This document shows, piece by piece, positions 1 to 13,100 of a stretch of 64,000 nucleotides of DNA (positions within the stretch are counted from its first letter, which is position 1; the number at the start of each line of letters is the position of its first letter). The notes under the pieces are model-generated. The model did not search any database. It was given only the letters and a program-made list of their open reading frames with translations, and was not told where the DNA came from. The position numbers and the translations under genes are program-made. Source of the stretch: Linanthus parryae (lineage: Eukaryota; Streptophyta; Magnoliopsida; Ericales; Polemoniaceae); NCBI GenBank assembly GCA_023055425.1, contig JALGPY010000001.1, positions 73,650,994 through 73,714,993 on the forward strand. The letters are read 5' to 3'.

Positions 1-1028
1 CAGGGACCAATACATGTTGCAAGTGGTCATAGGTTGTGGAGCTACCAGTGGGTATAGATAAGGTTCGCGGGGGCACTGCAGATGGAGTAGTTGGCACAAT
101 AACAGGAATTGGAGGAGGTATCCATGTATCAATAGTGGTGGAATTGGCACGTGGTAGGTGACTATGAAGGGAGTTATAAGGAAACACTGACTCGACAAAC
201 CGAACATGACGAGAAACAAAAAAATTTGAACTCGACGGATCAAAGCAGAGGTAGGCACTTTGAGATAATGAGTACCCGAAAAACACACAAGGCATGGAGC
301 GTTGATCAAGTTTGTGAGAGGTATAAGGACGTAGCCAAGGATAGCATAGACATCCAAATATTCTCAGCTTAGAGTAATTGGACGTTTTGTGAAAAATCAA
401 TTCGTAAGGGGATGAGAGATTCAGGGTAGGAGTTGGCATCCTGTTTATTAAATAAACATCCGTAGCAAAAGCATGAGACCAAAACATAGTGGGGAGAGAA
501 GCATGAGAAAGTAAGGTCAGGCCAGTTTCAACAATGTGAAGGTGTCGTTTTTCAGAGTAGCCGTTGTGTTCCGGGGTATGGGGTGGAGTGGTCAAGTGGG
601 ATATTCCATGTAAGGATAAGTAATGAGTGAGACCCAAATATTCTCCCCCATTATCTTAATATACGGTGACAATTTTGTTTGAAATAATTCTCCACGATAG
701 CTTTGTAACGCCCAAATACCTCAACTACATCTGATTTACGTTTTAATGGGTAAAACCAGATGTATTTAGTAAAGTGATCCACAAATATTACGTAATATTT
801 GAAACCATCATGTGATACAGTTGGAGAAGTCCACACATCAGAGAAAACAATTTCAAGAGGTCGTGTAGATTCAAGAGTGGAAGAGGAGAACGGCATCTTG
901 TGACTTTTATTGCAAAGACAAGAATTACAAAATAAATCTTTCGTCATAGGAGAGGAAAAATTTAAATGATACCGAGAAAACATATGCTTACGGATGGGAG
1001 AAGCAGGAATCCGAGTCGATGATGCCAA
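1..1028 (-). pseudogene. pol: Copia integrase core and C-terminal part, partial
   Basis: The minus strand carries CNSCLCNKSHKMPF (second half of the HHCC zinc module), then FSDVWTSP with the first catalytic Asp and YYVIFVDHFTKYIW. Near 645 a second catalytic Asp lies in DNGGEY, in a different frame from the ORF ending at 651. The third acidic residue is in the EHNGYSEKRHLHIVE stretch. A shadow of the GKSP-type integrase C-terminus follows (LRIFGCLCYPWLRPY). A frameshift near 655 interrupts the protein. The sequence is still running at the window edge, where RT would start. Confidence 0.88.
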
Positions 1029-2047
1029 TTTGAAGACGAAGTTTTGGCATGAGAGAAGGCCAGAATCGGAGAAGGCTTGGAATTATTTGTCGGCAATTCA
1101 TATACTCCATCTTTAGTGCCGCCCGTTAGAAGAATTTCCCCCGTTCGAAGGTCCTTCACATGGAATGACGAGGGTAAGAATTCAACAGATGCATTGTTTG
1201 AAGCACAAAATTGGGAGATTGAAATTAAATTCTTTGGCATAGTTGGGACATAGAGAACATCATCTGGTGTAAAAGTAATGGAAGGAGTTGGAAGAGAAAT
1301 AGAACCAGTGTGGGTAATGGGTAGCCCAGTACCGTCGCCAATCATGACATCATCTGACCCGGTATACGGTGAATGGAGGGACAAATTGTTTAAGTCCGCT
1401 GTGACATGATGAGACGCTCCACTGTCAAGTAACCAGGTTGGAGTGGTTGACGTGTCAGGAGCAACATAGTTAGCTTGTGGCTGCCATGATGTTGCTTGAT
1501 TAGCTGGCTGAATTGAAGGCTTGACAACAGATGACTGAATTGGCACGAGCTGATATGATGGACACCGCTTGGCTGAGTGTCCTTGAACACCACATATTTG
1601 CCAAAAACCCAAATATGGACGGCTTGGAGGACGAATGTTGCGAGGTGGAGCATTGGGGCTGCCATATGCAGGTGATCGAGCTGGGTTAGATGGTTGGTTC
1701 CACCCTGGATGAGTTTGATTTTGAGAAGGAGGTCTCCAGTTATTATTCGACTTTGCTGGGCGCCAATTGGTATTTATCCTACTTGTAGGATTGGCAATGA
1801 TTGGCAAATGTGCTCCAGGCTTGGTGTTTGCATCAACGGAAGCTTCAAAGCACAAGAGTTTCTCATGAAGATCTTCAAAAGTGATGGATGTATCACGAGC
1901 TTGAACAACCCGAACAAGTTCCTTGTACTCATCTCCCAGTCCGTCCAATATCTTGTCAGTTATTTCTTCTTCTTCCACCGGCGCTCCTAAAATGGCAAGC
2001 TCATCCGCACGAGCTTTGATCTGTTGAACAAATTCGGTTATGCTCAT
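962..2047 (-). pseudogene. gag-pol: Copia gag C-terminus, protease and GAG-pre-integrase
   Basis: Open for 361 codons from an internal ATG. Residues 1-70 are the end of the UBN2-like gag domain (EFVQQIKARADELA, then LLCFEA). A proline/asparagine-rich linker follows. Residues 149-162 form a CCHC knuckle of the type CX2CX4HX4C, but the first Cys is Trp (W149, then C152, H157, C162). The retropepsin active site is LLDSGASHH at 206-214 (catalytic D208). The segment NWHHRLG near the C-terminus is the GAG-pre-integrase start. The frame then runs out, and the integrase continues in another frame at 1028. The missing Cys and frameshift make a non-functional copy likely. Confidence 0.9.
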
Positions 2048-2481
2048 GGTACCCTTGGTAAGGTTTTTGAGAAGACTTTTTCACTTGCTTTATGCGACCA
2101 CGAGACGACTTGGCATATGTGCTCGAAAGAATAGTCCATGCCTCCTTAGAGGTGGTGGCTCGAGCAATAAAGGAATGATTTCAGGCGAGAGGGAACCAAC
2201 AAGGGCATTAAGGATTAGTTGATCTTGTCTAACCCAGAATGTGTAGGCTGGATTTTTTGTTGTGGTGTTTTCAACAGTGACTGATTTTGGTGGACATGGT
2301 TTCGATCCGCCAATGTAGCAAAGAAGATCGTAACCAGTGAAGAGAGTTTTGAATTGAAGTTTCCAGGAAAGATAGTTGGTGGAAGTGAGCTTAAGAGGAG
2401 CTTTTGCAGAGCAATTGTGATAAGGTGAGATTCATTGGGGTTGAGAAGGGTTGAGTTCACTGGAGCATTTGGAGTTTTCAT
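2048..2481 (-). pseudogene. gag: Copia gag N-terminal region, frameshifted
   Basis: Minus-strand reading gives the gag_pre/UBN2-type N-terminus in shifting frames: a motif like NYLSWK, then a stretch like YDLLCYI, then WTILSSTYAKSSRGR just before the next ORF start. The only ATG-initiated ORF (2481-2215) leaves the conserved frame early, so at least one frameshift separates it from the downstream ORF. Function in an intact element is capsid assembly and RNA packaging. Similarity was recognised by eye from the family. Confidence 0.75.
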
Positions 2482-2512
2482 GGCAACTAGTTGAGAGGTA
2501 GGAAGAATTGAA

Positions 2513-2530
2513 TCAGATGCTCTGATACCA
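2513..2530 (-). other. tRNA-iMet primer-binding site of the Copia element
   Basis: The minus strand reads TGGTATCAGAGCATCTGA directly inside the LTR. TGGTATCAGAGC is the usual complement of the plant initiator Met tRNA 3' end and primes minus-strand DNA synthesis in many Copia elements. Confidence 0.9.
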
Positions 2531-2760
2531 TAAGAAGAGTTAAAGATATGGGAAACTCAGCATAGTTTCTCATTCAACTACAAAGTATAAATAATACACG
2601 TTACAACAATAACCACCTGAATAGGTGGGATATCCATATATTTAGGAATTGTATACTGACTAGGATATCCTGATCATTAGGAGTTCTAAACAGACTTGGA
2701 TATATATCAATCAAATAAATAAAGATATGGGTAGTTATCTATCTTGATCTGCTATCAACA
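2531..2760 (-). repeat. 5' LTR of the minus-strand Copia element
   Basis: About 230 bp between the PBS and the resumed host sequence. On the minus strand it begins TGTTGATAGC. The inner end next to the PBS reads ...CTTCTTA rather than a clean CA, so the inner border may be off by a few bases. No second LTR copy is in the window to confirm it. Confidence 0.75.
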
Positions 2761-3558
2761 ACAACTACAACAATCACCGTCACCAACAATCACCACCACA
2801 ACACCACCTCCATATCCACCATCGGCACCACCACCATGGACGACACCACCACCACCCACCTCCCTTTTTCTCTCTCTCCTCTCGCCCACACCTCTGTTTT
2901 CTCTCTCCTAAACCCAGCAACAACGAAACCTTAACACCACCATCATCATCATCATCAACGTCGCCACCACCACTGCCGCCATCACCACCAACATCCCCAT
3001 CACCACCACCTTCAGTTCCACCCTCTCTCTCCCTCCTTCCGACCTTCCCTCACCTTGGCGACCCTCTCTGGTCGCCTGAAACAGAGCAGCAATCAGTAAC
3101 AGTGGTTGCAGCGGCGGCAAAGCCACCGCCGAATCCGACCCGGAGGTCCGACCCGACGAGAGACCAAGTCGACGCCGCCCCTCTGCCCTTCCTCTTCCCT
3201 TACGGTGACCTCCCCACACCCATAGGGGGGGGGGGGGCGAACAAGTCCAGGGAGTCCAATTTCCGGCCACCCAACAGCCGGAACACCATAAATTCCGGCG
3301 AGTTTCCGACGAAACTTCGGCGATCGATTTCTCGGTCATTCGGTAACCAAATCCATTCGTTTTTGGCTTGAATCTCGTTATTTGGACTTGAATTAGAGTT
3401 CTAGATCATTAGAATTGTATGGGTATCACGAAATAATCAAATTCATGAATTGGGTCATAGAGTCTTGAGAAGATTATATAAGGGGGCGATTTGTTTATTA
3501 AAAAGGGAGATTAAGGGTATGATGTGTTAAATCAGAAACTAGTTATGTTAGTGGGAGG

Positions 3559-6304
3559 TAGGGCTGAGCACGGACCCGTCAAACCGGTCCGAATCGGCCG
3601 ATCCGAATCGAATCGACCTGCAAAATAGTTAAGTTTGGGTATTACGATTGATTTTGGGTATGGATAACCCAAATTCGCCCAAATTAGGGTGGGGCACGGG
3701 TACCACATTTCAAAACCCGAAAAAACCCGACCCAAACTGTATAAGTGCATATATAATGATCGTGTACCAGGTTATATGTTTCTAACCCTAGTTTTCAATT
3801 GCGCCGCTTCTCTCTCTCTCAGTCAAACTCACGGGCGCAGAGGCACGGGAGCGATGGAGGGAGATTCACGACCTCCCACCCCGACACCGCACCGTTGAGG
3901 CTAGAAGCCATCGTTTCAGAGCATCTCCGCCATCAAGTCATCAGCGCCTTCATCAGTGCTTCGTCAGTTCATCCCTTTCGCCTATTGGGTTTCGAGATAA
4001 ATCGACATCGTTAGGCTTTAGAACCCAGACTTCGTAGTCCGTGGATTCCCGTGCATGTCGCGGTTCTTCATTCCTACCATCTACCGATCTGAATAATCAT
4101 GGTATGTTACAGTTCACCTGATCTTGATTTTATGGTTTCTCCCTTCCATAGTTGTTCTTCCTGAGCTTGATTGTCGAAATTAAGTCCTTATATGATGAGG
4201 CTCTCCACGGGTTTGTAGTTTCTACTGAAATTGAGCAAAATTTCTGAACAAACATGGGTTATATATTCCAAACTTATTGATTGATGTAATCAAGCAGTAA
4301 TTTCTGAATCCAGAAACTAAAAACATCGTTTCAGAGCAAAATTTCTGAACAAACACTTGTTGAGCAACCAGAATTCCAGAACTACACAAACACTTAACAC
4401 TAAAATCCAATACCTGTTCATGAATTTTTACTAGAATCCAATAATATTGGTTGATATATTCAAGTGAATGGTGTGTAATTTCTTATATAAACCAGTTTAA
4501 ACTCGCTTTTCCCTTTACAAAAGCGAATCGCCATTGTTTCTTGTTAATATCCAGGCAGCTTGGTAACTCTTTTTGGGAATAATCGCCATTGAACCTTGCA
4601 GGTTGCTTACTCTTTATGAGAATTAAGATAACTATGCTATTAAAATGTTGGTTGTGGAACTTGTATTATTATATTTAAGGTAACATTATTTACATAATTT
4701 GGATTTCGTAGTGATAATCATATGACTCTTTATCTTTTTCGGCACAAGTGCTCATAAATTTCACATATGCTATTCCAGTGTTTTCTGCTGCACCTTATAA
4801 GTTCTACACATGCTGAAAAGTCAAAAAAATCCAGCTCTTCTATGATGAAAATTTCCAGCGAGGGCTTCTGCACCAGAAGTGAAGTATCTTTCACCATTCA
4901 GTGTTTTCACATTCTATTCTAATGCAACCGATACATAGGTTCAAGTATCTTAATAGTGTATGCCTTTCCTCATAGGGATAGAGAAGCTCCGAGGTTAACG
5001 GAAGGTGGTTTCCAATTCTCGATGTTCAACAATCAATGGTAATTCTCTTTTTGTAATATTTGTATGACGAAACATTGTCTGTTGGCTATTGATTCATATA
5101 CTATACTATTTCATTTAGGTTTTTGATGCGATACCGGAGTACATGTACTCAAGGAAACCGACTTTTGACAAATCTGATGCCTTTTTGGTGGCTAATGTCA
5201 ATATGGTAATTCTTTTGACAAATATGATGGCTTTTAATGAGTACTTTAATTAGGAGATATAACTTGTTGACTGTCTTTTATTAGTTTATTTCTATCCTTG
5301 CTTATGTATGGGTTACTCCTTCTGTTTGATCTCCAGGTGGGTGTGGCATATTCGAACGAGCAAGCTGCTAGGTAATTAAATCATATTCCAGATTTTTCCA
5401 CATATATTTTGTTCATTATTCTCTATGCTATCATACTATGAAGTATTTCAGACTAATTTCAGAAGAGCTGCCAATTTGCTCTTCTATCTAGTTACCGTGA
5501 TCCTTCTGCTGGTGTTTCAGTAAGTCTTGACCTATATAATCGTCTCTAGATGTTCTTAAGTTACATTGGTTTGCTATGTTCTTTTTAGAGATATAGCACT
5601 CATATTGAAGCATAATGTAATCTGAATCCCCAGTATATTTCACCTGAATTGCATACTTTTGAGCAACTTACCATGTGTGGATATTTTCAATTAGCAGAGT
5701 TGTGCTATGGCCCTACATGAATATTTTCAATTCTCATGGAATGTTTTCTCTTACAAACTGTAATGTGGGCATTACTGAATGCAGGTGCAAATTAGTAGCT
5801 ATTGGTTTTGATATACCGTGGCAGGCTGGTAGCTTAGGCGATGAAGATGGAACCGAACTCGGGTTATTTCAGATGTAAACTTAATTTTTGATGTAAAATG
5901 TGTATTGCAATGGTTCTGTAAAAGATTGTATGATAAAGAAAGTTTAATTTTAGCTGCTGGATGTCATGAACTCATGATCAGATTTGACCCAACAAGGGTG
6001 TTGTTAATGTACTCGGCCGATTGTAATTAGGTTGTATTGTTAATGTACTCGGACGCTTGTAATTAGGTTGTTATTTTCTTGCTTCAGCTAGTCTTCTTCA
6101 ATTTACTATGCAAGTTCGGCTTACAGTTAGTATTTTTCCAACCCGCAAAAACCGGTCCGAACCGGTCCGAGCGAAAGACTCGATTGGGTTTGGGTACGCC
6201 GGTTACTTGATCGGGTATGGGTTGTGAAACGGCCAACCCGGGACCATTGGGTTGGGGCAAAAACAGAGCATTTACCCGGTCAACCCTGTCCGTGCTCAGC
6301 CCTA
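3559..6304. mobile_element. Non-autonomous hAT element (2746 bp) with captured gene-like exons
   Basis: Perfect 15-bp terminal inverted repeats TAGGGCTGAGCACGG at 3559-3573 and its complement at 6290-6304. Flanked by the 8-bp duplication GTGGGAGG at 3551-3558 and 6305-6312. The empty site, with one GTGGGAGG, is preserved in the 3' LTR copy near 44976. An 8-bp TSD plus these TIRs identify the hAT superfamily. Subterminal regions carry repeated ACCGGTCCGA/CGGGT-rich motifs in both orientations. No transposase ORF is present, so mobilisation needed a partner. The middle contains intron-exon-like sequence (separate entry). Confidence 0.95.
4976..5371 (+). pseudogene. Captured exon-like fragments inside the hAT element
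   Basis: Three blocks have plant-like splice borders: 4976-5038 (AG before, GTAATT after), 5119-5205 (AG before, GTAATT after) and 5337-5371 (CCAG before, GTAATT after). The first translates with the peptide REAPRLTEGGFQF, which I recall as resembling a conserved stretch of the TFIIH p52/TFB2 subunit; that is a short match from memory and not verified. The second block can read AIPEYMYSRKPTFDKSDAF, family not recognised. Further upstream (3790-4020) a CT-rich leader resembles a 5' UTR. A last exon-like ORF ends at 5878 (DIPWQAGSLGDEDGTELG). Capture of host gene pieces by a hAT is the inference. No continuous protein is encoded. Confidence 0.5.
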
Positions 6305-8458
6305 GTGGGAGGTAACTAAGTGTTAGATTCATAACATTTTGGGGGTCTTGTCGCAGTTACACAAATTTGAGATTTTAAATAAATTTAATATCTATTTAAA
6401 TCAATTAAAATTAGTATTCTCAATTTCTTATATAATCTACTTGAATATGTCATTGTAAAACGATTAAAGAAGTGTATATATGGGTAATTAAGTATATTAT
6501 CTTTTACAAGTTTATGGATAAAGTTTTAGCACTAATAATGAAATTGTTTTGTTTAGATAAATATATGACTACTCTAGTAATATGAATAAAAGATAGTATT
6601 TGTATAATTTTGATTTTTTCCAAAAATAAATAGCTTTAATTTCTCTCTTAAGAATTTGTGAATTTAAAATATATTGTGAAGGAAAACATTATTTTAATTA
6701 TTTTCAAGGTTAGAGGTAATATCCTCTTGAAACAATCAAGCTCTTTATTATATTAAATATAACTAATCGTTTTTGTGAAATATTATTTGGTAAAATAATA
6801 TATATATATATTAATTAGAGGAGTATGCAGTAAAATCAAGTATGAACTTTCTTGATAAAAGTACTTAGTAAATCTTTTGTTAAATTTTGGAGATTAGCCA
6901 CGATTAATAGCTACAAATCATTTTTTTCCGGGAAAGTTTATGTATCAAAAATATATTGTAAGAGAAAATGTGTTTTTAATTATGTATTAAATTATTGAAT
7001 AAAGCTAGAATTAATATTCTCTTGGAATATATGCTTTTGTTACATTAAAGTTAACTAAATTGATTTTGTGAAATGATATTATTTAGTAAATTTCAAATAC
7101 TTATAATTACAAAGTTTATGGCTAATTGTATGCTTAATTGAATTTGAGCTCTTCTACATAAAAGAAATGCCACACATTTACCAAAAAAAATTATAAATAT
7201 CCATTTTATTTATAGAAAATAAATACACACTCCTTATAATTGGCTTGAAGTTATATTAAACAAATACGATGAGGAAGTTGGGTTGTCTTGAATAAAGAGC
7301 TCATTTCAGAATTAGAACATTCGTTGCATAATTCCATTTAACATGCTAGTTAGGACTTGGATTATCAGAAATTATAATTTGTAGGTGACATGTTCACAGA
7401 CGAAGGCTACGTCTACCCGTAGGAACTATATCTTGATAATTGGTGTTGCGATTGGAGGTGAGTAAACATGCCTTACCTAATGTGCCCGTCCTCCTTTCGT
7501 GTCCAAATATTTTTATAATTTTATGTCTCAAAATGTGGTTTGTGATATACGTGTTGATGTGAGATTTCATTTATGTGTCAAAGTGTTTTCTTTCAAACTT
7601 ATCACATGGAAAATAATAATGCGTAATAACGTAAAGTGGAAACAGTTGTGCGGCAGAACATTATTTGGATTTGGATATTATATATTTTGCTCGGTTGCAA
7701 TTAGCCCCGGGCTGCTCCATGTACTAACCCCTCTGGCCGCGAGAAGTCTTAGGGGGGTGCCGACACTTAAGGTCTTGGATACATGGGATATTGTTGGATA
7801 CTTATGAGATACTGTAATTGATTATGGTTATGAATTGGTTTGTTCCCCGCTACAACTAAATAATAAATATGGATTTTTATGAGAAAGAAAAAAAGAATAT
7901 TTTGGTTTTAGAAATTCTCTAATTGGGGAAAATGTTATGGTTGGAAACGACCCTCTGGGTTATACACATTGTGGCGATTTGTTAATAAACTCATATAAAC
8001 AAAAGATTAAATAAATGATTGGAAAAATATATATCTTTTCACACGTGGTTATCAGTGATTACGTTTTTGCTTACTCCTTAATTATTATCTTTGTTTATTA
8101 AAGGAAAATGTCTTATCCGGTTTACGTATTTGGGTGTTTACTTACTCAGCATTTCTTGCTGACTTTGGAAAAACCGCGGTCTTTGTTTCTTTCCCCCGCA
8201 GGTCTAGAAAAAGGAAGCTCGGCATAAGGGGATTCGCAGACTCATGTAGTGTATGGTAGTATTATTAAGAAGTTAAACTCTTAGTTTAATCTCACATTGT
8301 GTATTAGTATGTAAAATATCGTTGGAGACAAATTCAAAGTTTGTAATATATAATTATCGGATGTGTTGTTCTTGATTTCCGCCACTTCATTTTGAGTAGC
8401 ACCCTCCTAGGCTCTCCAGTCCGGAACGGAAAGCTTGGAAAACGAGGGGTGTTACAGG

Positions 8459-8473
8459 TGGTATCAGAGCAGG
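8459..8473 (+). other. tRNA-iMet primer-binding site of the LARD-like element
   Basis: TGGTATCAGAGCAGG lies 2 bp after the 5' LTR end GTTACA at 8456. This is the initiator-Met PBS used by plant chromoviruses and most Copia elements, and it fixes the 5' LTR end and the plus orientation of the element. Confidence 0.9.
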
Positions 8474-10171
8474 CAATCCAAAAAGGGAATTAAAACCTGT
8501 AGGGGTTATATCAAATGAATTTAGGGTAAGAAAATCTAAAATTAGAAAAGCCGATCGGGTTACGGGTAGCCTAAGTGTCAGACTTATTGTCCCATCCACC
8601 CTCATCCTTGATGCTATTATTTGGTTTAATTTGAGGGATTAATTCTTGACAGATTGATTGACAGAAGTTATTCATGTAGTAGACAATAAGAAGTTTGGAT
8701 TATCCGAATTAAATTCTGGATTATGAATTATATGTTGTCTATTTAAGGAGACAAATTATATGAGTACCAATGACAAGTGTTACTCCTGAAATGGAGAACC
8801 AATATTATGCAATATGAGAATTAGATTCCGGATCGCGGCGGATGCGTCTATTAATTTAAGAAGATGAGCTGCATGTGTATCATTGAGTATAATTAAATGT
8901 TGCTGCTTCTGAACTCTATGTGATACTTTGTATAGGGTAGTTGTCAAATATTGACTGATAATTGTGCATTTATGAGATGATTTACTCAAAACCCTGACAT
9001 GATAGGGTAAACAATAGTACAATAGGGATGGCATAGGAATATGTCTCATAGTCCACTACAGTACTATGCTAGGAAGATTCGAATTGAACAGACGGCTCAG
9101 ATACTAACCACATGAAGTGATCATTCGTTCAATAGTAATGTTTCTAGGATACGAGACTCTTATAAGAACTCTAATGAAGCGTATTGGATACCATTGGAAA
9201 TTTTGAGCTTAGGAGACGTAAAGGAGCTGAAATTTTGGGCTTAGGAGACGTAAGGGAATTTTAATATACTTGAATGGTGGACCCTTGATTTGTCAACTAC
9301 ATTTTTGAAGACTTTGACCGCACGCTAGAGGTACAGGTTGGGGGTGATAATTCAGAATTAGAGATGAAGAATGAGTTACTTCTGGTAATCAGGGAGAGTT
9401 TATCTTAGAAGCAGTGGAGAAAGTTCCCACCCACCCTCGCCTAAGACAAGCCATTATGATATCAACTCGCCATTTCAACTAGATTATCACATCTTTAGTT
9501 ATTGAATGGTTTAATGTAATAATGGTTGATTGGGGCTTACTTCTCTATGAATTGTACTCGGGAGACAATACTAGACTAAGTAGTCATAAACGATTTGAGA
9601 GCTTCGATGATACTTAGCTATTTAAAATTAGGTGTTACTTGAAGTCTGGTTACCCTAATATTACTTGAGACCTGGATGTCTAATTAGTTTTCGAGTATAT
9701 GACTCGCTTGGGAAAACTGATGTTTAACTGCGGGATGAGTACTGTTTGTTCACGAGTAATTGTCTACAAGACTTGTGTACAGCTTATGACAAATCGAGTG
9801 AGGTTTATTTGGAAGTTGTGCATTTGGTGTCATCTTAATATTAAAGTTTTGGCCTAGAGATTATTTTTGAGTTTAGCTCAGATATTGGAAGTTCATATTT
9901 TGGATCTATCATTTCACGACGTTTACTCGGTAGACGCTTTCTATTATGGGAAAAATTTGGAAGTTTGTTATATTGTCCAACTATCTCAGATACTAATGCA
10001 TACTCGGGGTGTCGTTAATATCATTTCTTACGGTCGGGATATGTGTTTAGATATGGATTGTCCTTAAGAATTATATGTTCGAGTATGTCACTTTTAGGTT
10101 CTAACGTTTTGTTCGGGCTTGGGGGAAGTGTTGTATGTTCTTCGATTCACGTCGTTTAGCTTATAATTTGT
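8474..10171 (+). other. Non-coding leader of the LARD-like interior
   Basis: About 1.7 kb with stops in all frames. No gag-like motif (no CCHC knuckle, no UBN2 or retrotrans_gag signature) was seen on either strand. Two short direct repeats of TTTTGAGCTTAGGAGACGTAA-like sequence sit near 9205 and 9230. The segment runs directly into the tandem array at 10172. An ancestral gag may have decayed or been replaced. Confidence 0.6.
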
Positions 10172-13100
10172 GGTATGAACTTATGGAGATGAGGGTATCA
10201 GTCACTAAGGGATAAAATGTAAAGAAATCTTGGAGATTTTTTTGGATATAGACATGAGGAAACCAATGTTTCGAGTTATATGGTTGAATTCTTTTGAACC
10301 ACGTGAATTAGGCGAGTAACAAATTAAGACCAAGAGAAGTTATAAACTTAATTCGTTGTTTGGAGTTTGATTAGAACACTAGATGGAGGTGTATGAGTAC
10401 TGATTATGTGGATGTAACAAAATGCCTTTAAATTTTTTGCAATGTGAAACAGTTGGTTGTCAAAATATTGCTCCAGGTACTCCTAAGTACTAGGCCTACA
10501 AAATAACTTTCCTCGAGAAATTCAGCTCCAGATTCAATCGTAATACATACTTAGAAACTTCAAAAGTAGGCAGTCTGTAGCATATTTGCACAAATGACCA
10601 GCTCTAGAGCTAAGGTTGAATATCTCTCAGGAGACGATTACATATTTATAGGAATGGCAATACGTGATAAGGCAAAAATATTAGGCAAAGATGTGTTGTA
10701 CGTGATATATTTTTGAGATAATGATACTGTGATAGCCAGTCAGGCTTGCTTCAAGAATTTAATTTGAGATTTTGGCATGACATCTTGATAGAGTCACACT
10801 CTGGTTGCTCGATTGGTCCAATGTTAATTTTCAAAGAAGAGAAAAGAGGTGTAGCAGAATAAGTTAAATGAAAATTTCATGCTTAGCTGATTGTACCTCA
10901 GCAATGATTGTGATAGCGATCCACGTGCTATATTACATCCATATGTACATCTTATACGTTATGTTATCTTTTTACCTGTATCGAATGTTAGATTAATAAA
11001 GGATGCCCCATAGAGTACATCTTTACAACATTAGGAAGAGTCATAAATTAGACATCCTTAACAATGATAGAAATTGCAAAGCCAGTCAGAGTTGCTGATA
11101 ACACAAATGAGACGAGGAGATAACCCAAAGCAGAGTTAACTTACTAAAAGATAATATTTTGGCGCGAACAGTATTTGAGTTAAGAAATATATCTCTATAG
11201 CAACACAAATGGAAGACTTGTGAGATACTAGGAATACAGGGACCTGGCATAAGCGTTCTAGACAGTTTGTTACCTACTAACCTACGTAAGCTCAATCTCA
11301 GATGAGCCGATAAGATTTGAAGTATATTTTCATATATGGAAACGAGGAATCGTTGAGGAATTTGGTTATTGTTATGGTCCGGAATTTTCAGTATTATGTG
11401 GACTGTAAGTCTTTACAAAGTTGCTTGGAGTTATGATGATACATTTGTGTAGTTTAAGTTTTATATCCTTGTAGTATATACTCTTCACATGCGTTCTATT
11501 TTAAATTTTGTTATTGATGACATGATCTTGAGTTTTCCACCGAGTTTTGATTTATTGAGATCTTAATAAATTGCTTGGGAGTTTGGCCTTCGGTATCGTG
11601 CTTCCTCTAGTCATTCATCGTAAATTTTAGAATTCTTGAGTGACATCGCATATCTTGGATTGATAGCTAGGTTCTAAATAATAAGAAGAATCATATTACC
11701 ATGAGGTCTTGTTCACTATCTTCTAAGATCCTTTGATGGAATTTTAGGATTGTGCGACCTTTACCAAGATAGTATGTCCTAGCTCTCTTACTGGACTATG
11801 TTATCGACTACCGATAATAACAAGTAGGTTTTTAAAGTGGCTTTAGGGGATTATTGAGACTTTAGGATGCTTCGATTTCAGTACTATCGTCACTTGGCAT
11901 TTTAAGGCTTCATCCACTGAGGTATGAACTTATGGAGATGAGGGTATCAGTCACTAAGGGAGAAAATGTAAAGAAATCTTGGAGATTTGTTTGGATATAG
12001 ACATGAGGAAATCAATGTTTCAAGTTATATGGTTGAATTCTTTTGAAGCACGTTAATTAGGCGAGTAACAAATTAAGACCAAGAGAAGTCATAAACTTAA
12101 TCGTTGTTTGGGGTTTGATTAGAACACTAGATGGAGGTGTATGAGTACTAATTTTGTGGATGGAACAAAATGCCTTTAATTTTTTTGCAATGTGAAACAG
12201 TTGGTTATCAAAATATTGCTCCAGGTACTCCCAAGTACTAGGCCTACATAATAACTTTCCTCGAGAAATTCAGCTCCAGATACAATCGTAATACATACTT
12301 AGAAACTTCAAAAGTAGGCAGTCTGTAGCATATTTGCACAAACGACCAGCTCTAGAGCTAAGGTTGAATATCTCTCAGGAGACGATTACATATTTATACG
12401 AATGGCAATACGTGATAAGGCAAAAATATTAGGCAAAGATGTGTTGTACGTGATATATTTTTGAGATAATGATACTGTGATAGCCAGTCAGACTTGCTTC
12501 AAGAATTTAATTTGAGATTTTTGGCATGACATCTTGATAGAGTCACACTCTGGTTGCTCGATGGGCCAATGTTAATTTTTAAAGAAGAGAAAAGAGGTGT
12601 AGCAGAATAAGTTAAATGAAAATTTCATGCTTAGCTGATTGTACCTCAGCAATGATTGTGATAGCGATCCACATGCTATATTACATCCATATGTACATCT
12701 TATACATTATGTTATCTTTTTACCTGTATCGAATGATTGATTAAGAAAGGATGCACTAGTTCATATTGCAAGAAGCGAACCCATAGAGTACATCTTTACA
12801 ACATTAGGAAGAGTCATAAATTAGACATCCTTAACAATGATAGAAATTACAAAGCCAGTCAGAGTTGCTGATAACACAAATGAGACGAGGAGATAAACCA
12901 AATCAGAGTTAACTTACTAAAAGATAATATTTTGGCGCGAACAGTATTTGAGTTAAGAAATATATCTCTATAGCAACACAACTGGAAGACTTGTGAGATA
13001 CTAGGAATACAGGGACCTGGCATAAGCGTTCTAGACAGTTTGTTACCTACTAACCTACGTAAGCTCAATCTCAGATGAGCCGATAAGATTTGAAGTATAT

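Larger units (their letters stand above)
1..2760 (-). mobile_element. Copia LTR retrotransposon, 5' two-fifths, cut by the window edge
   Basis: Reading the minus strand from 2760 downwards gives a short LTR, an initiator-Met PBS, gag with a CCHC-like knuckle, an aspartic protease, a GAG-pre-integrase segment and the integrase core. This is the Copia order (integrase before RT). RT, RNase H and the 3' LTR lie beyond position 1. The right junction is exact: flanking sequence resumes at 2761 and matches 44187 onward in the undisrupted LTR copy, so the element inserted into the 5' LTR of the large element. The expected 5-bp duplication would be ACAAC, but the left copy is outside the window. The short LTR and PBS type suggest an Ale/Retrofit-like lineage (inference). 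Confidence 0.93.
2761..8456 (+). repeat. 5' LTR of the LARD-like element, interrupted by Copia and hAT
   Basis: Positions 2761-3558 match 44187-44990, and 6305-8410 match the 3' LTR through 47102. The gap 3559-6304 is a hAT element. The first ~830 bp of this LTR (counterpart of 43356-44186) lie left of the Copia insertion and outside the window. Positions 8411-8456 are the true LTR end (...GGGGTGTTACA), which is missing from the 3' copy. Contents include CAC/CAT-rich simple sequence (2761-2990), a G-run at 3227-3237 and an AT-rich distal half. Confidence 0.9.

Noticed and set aside
2908..3371. ORFs of 143 and 89 codons in the 5' LTR
   Set aside because: Low-complexity simple sequence on both strands, not conserved in the 44.3-44.7 kb copy.
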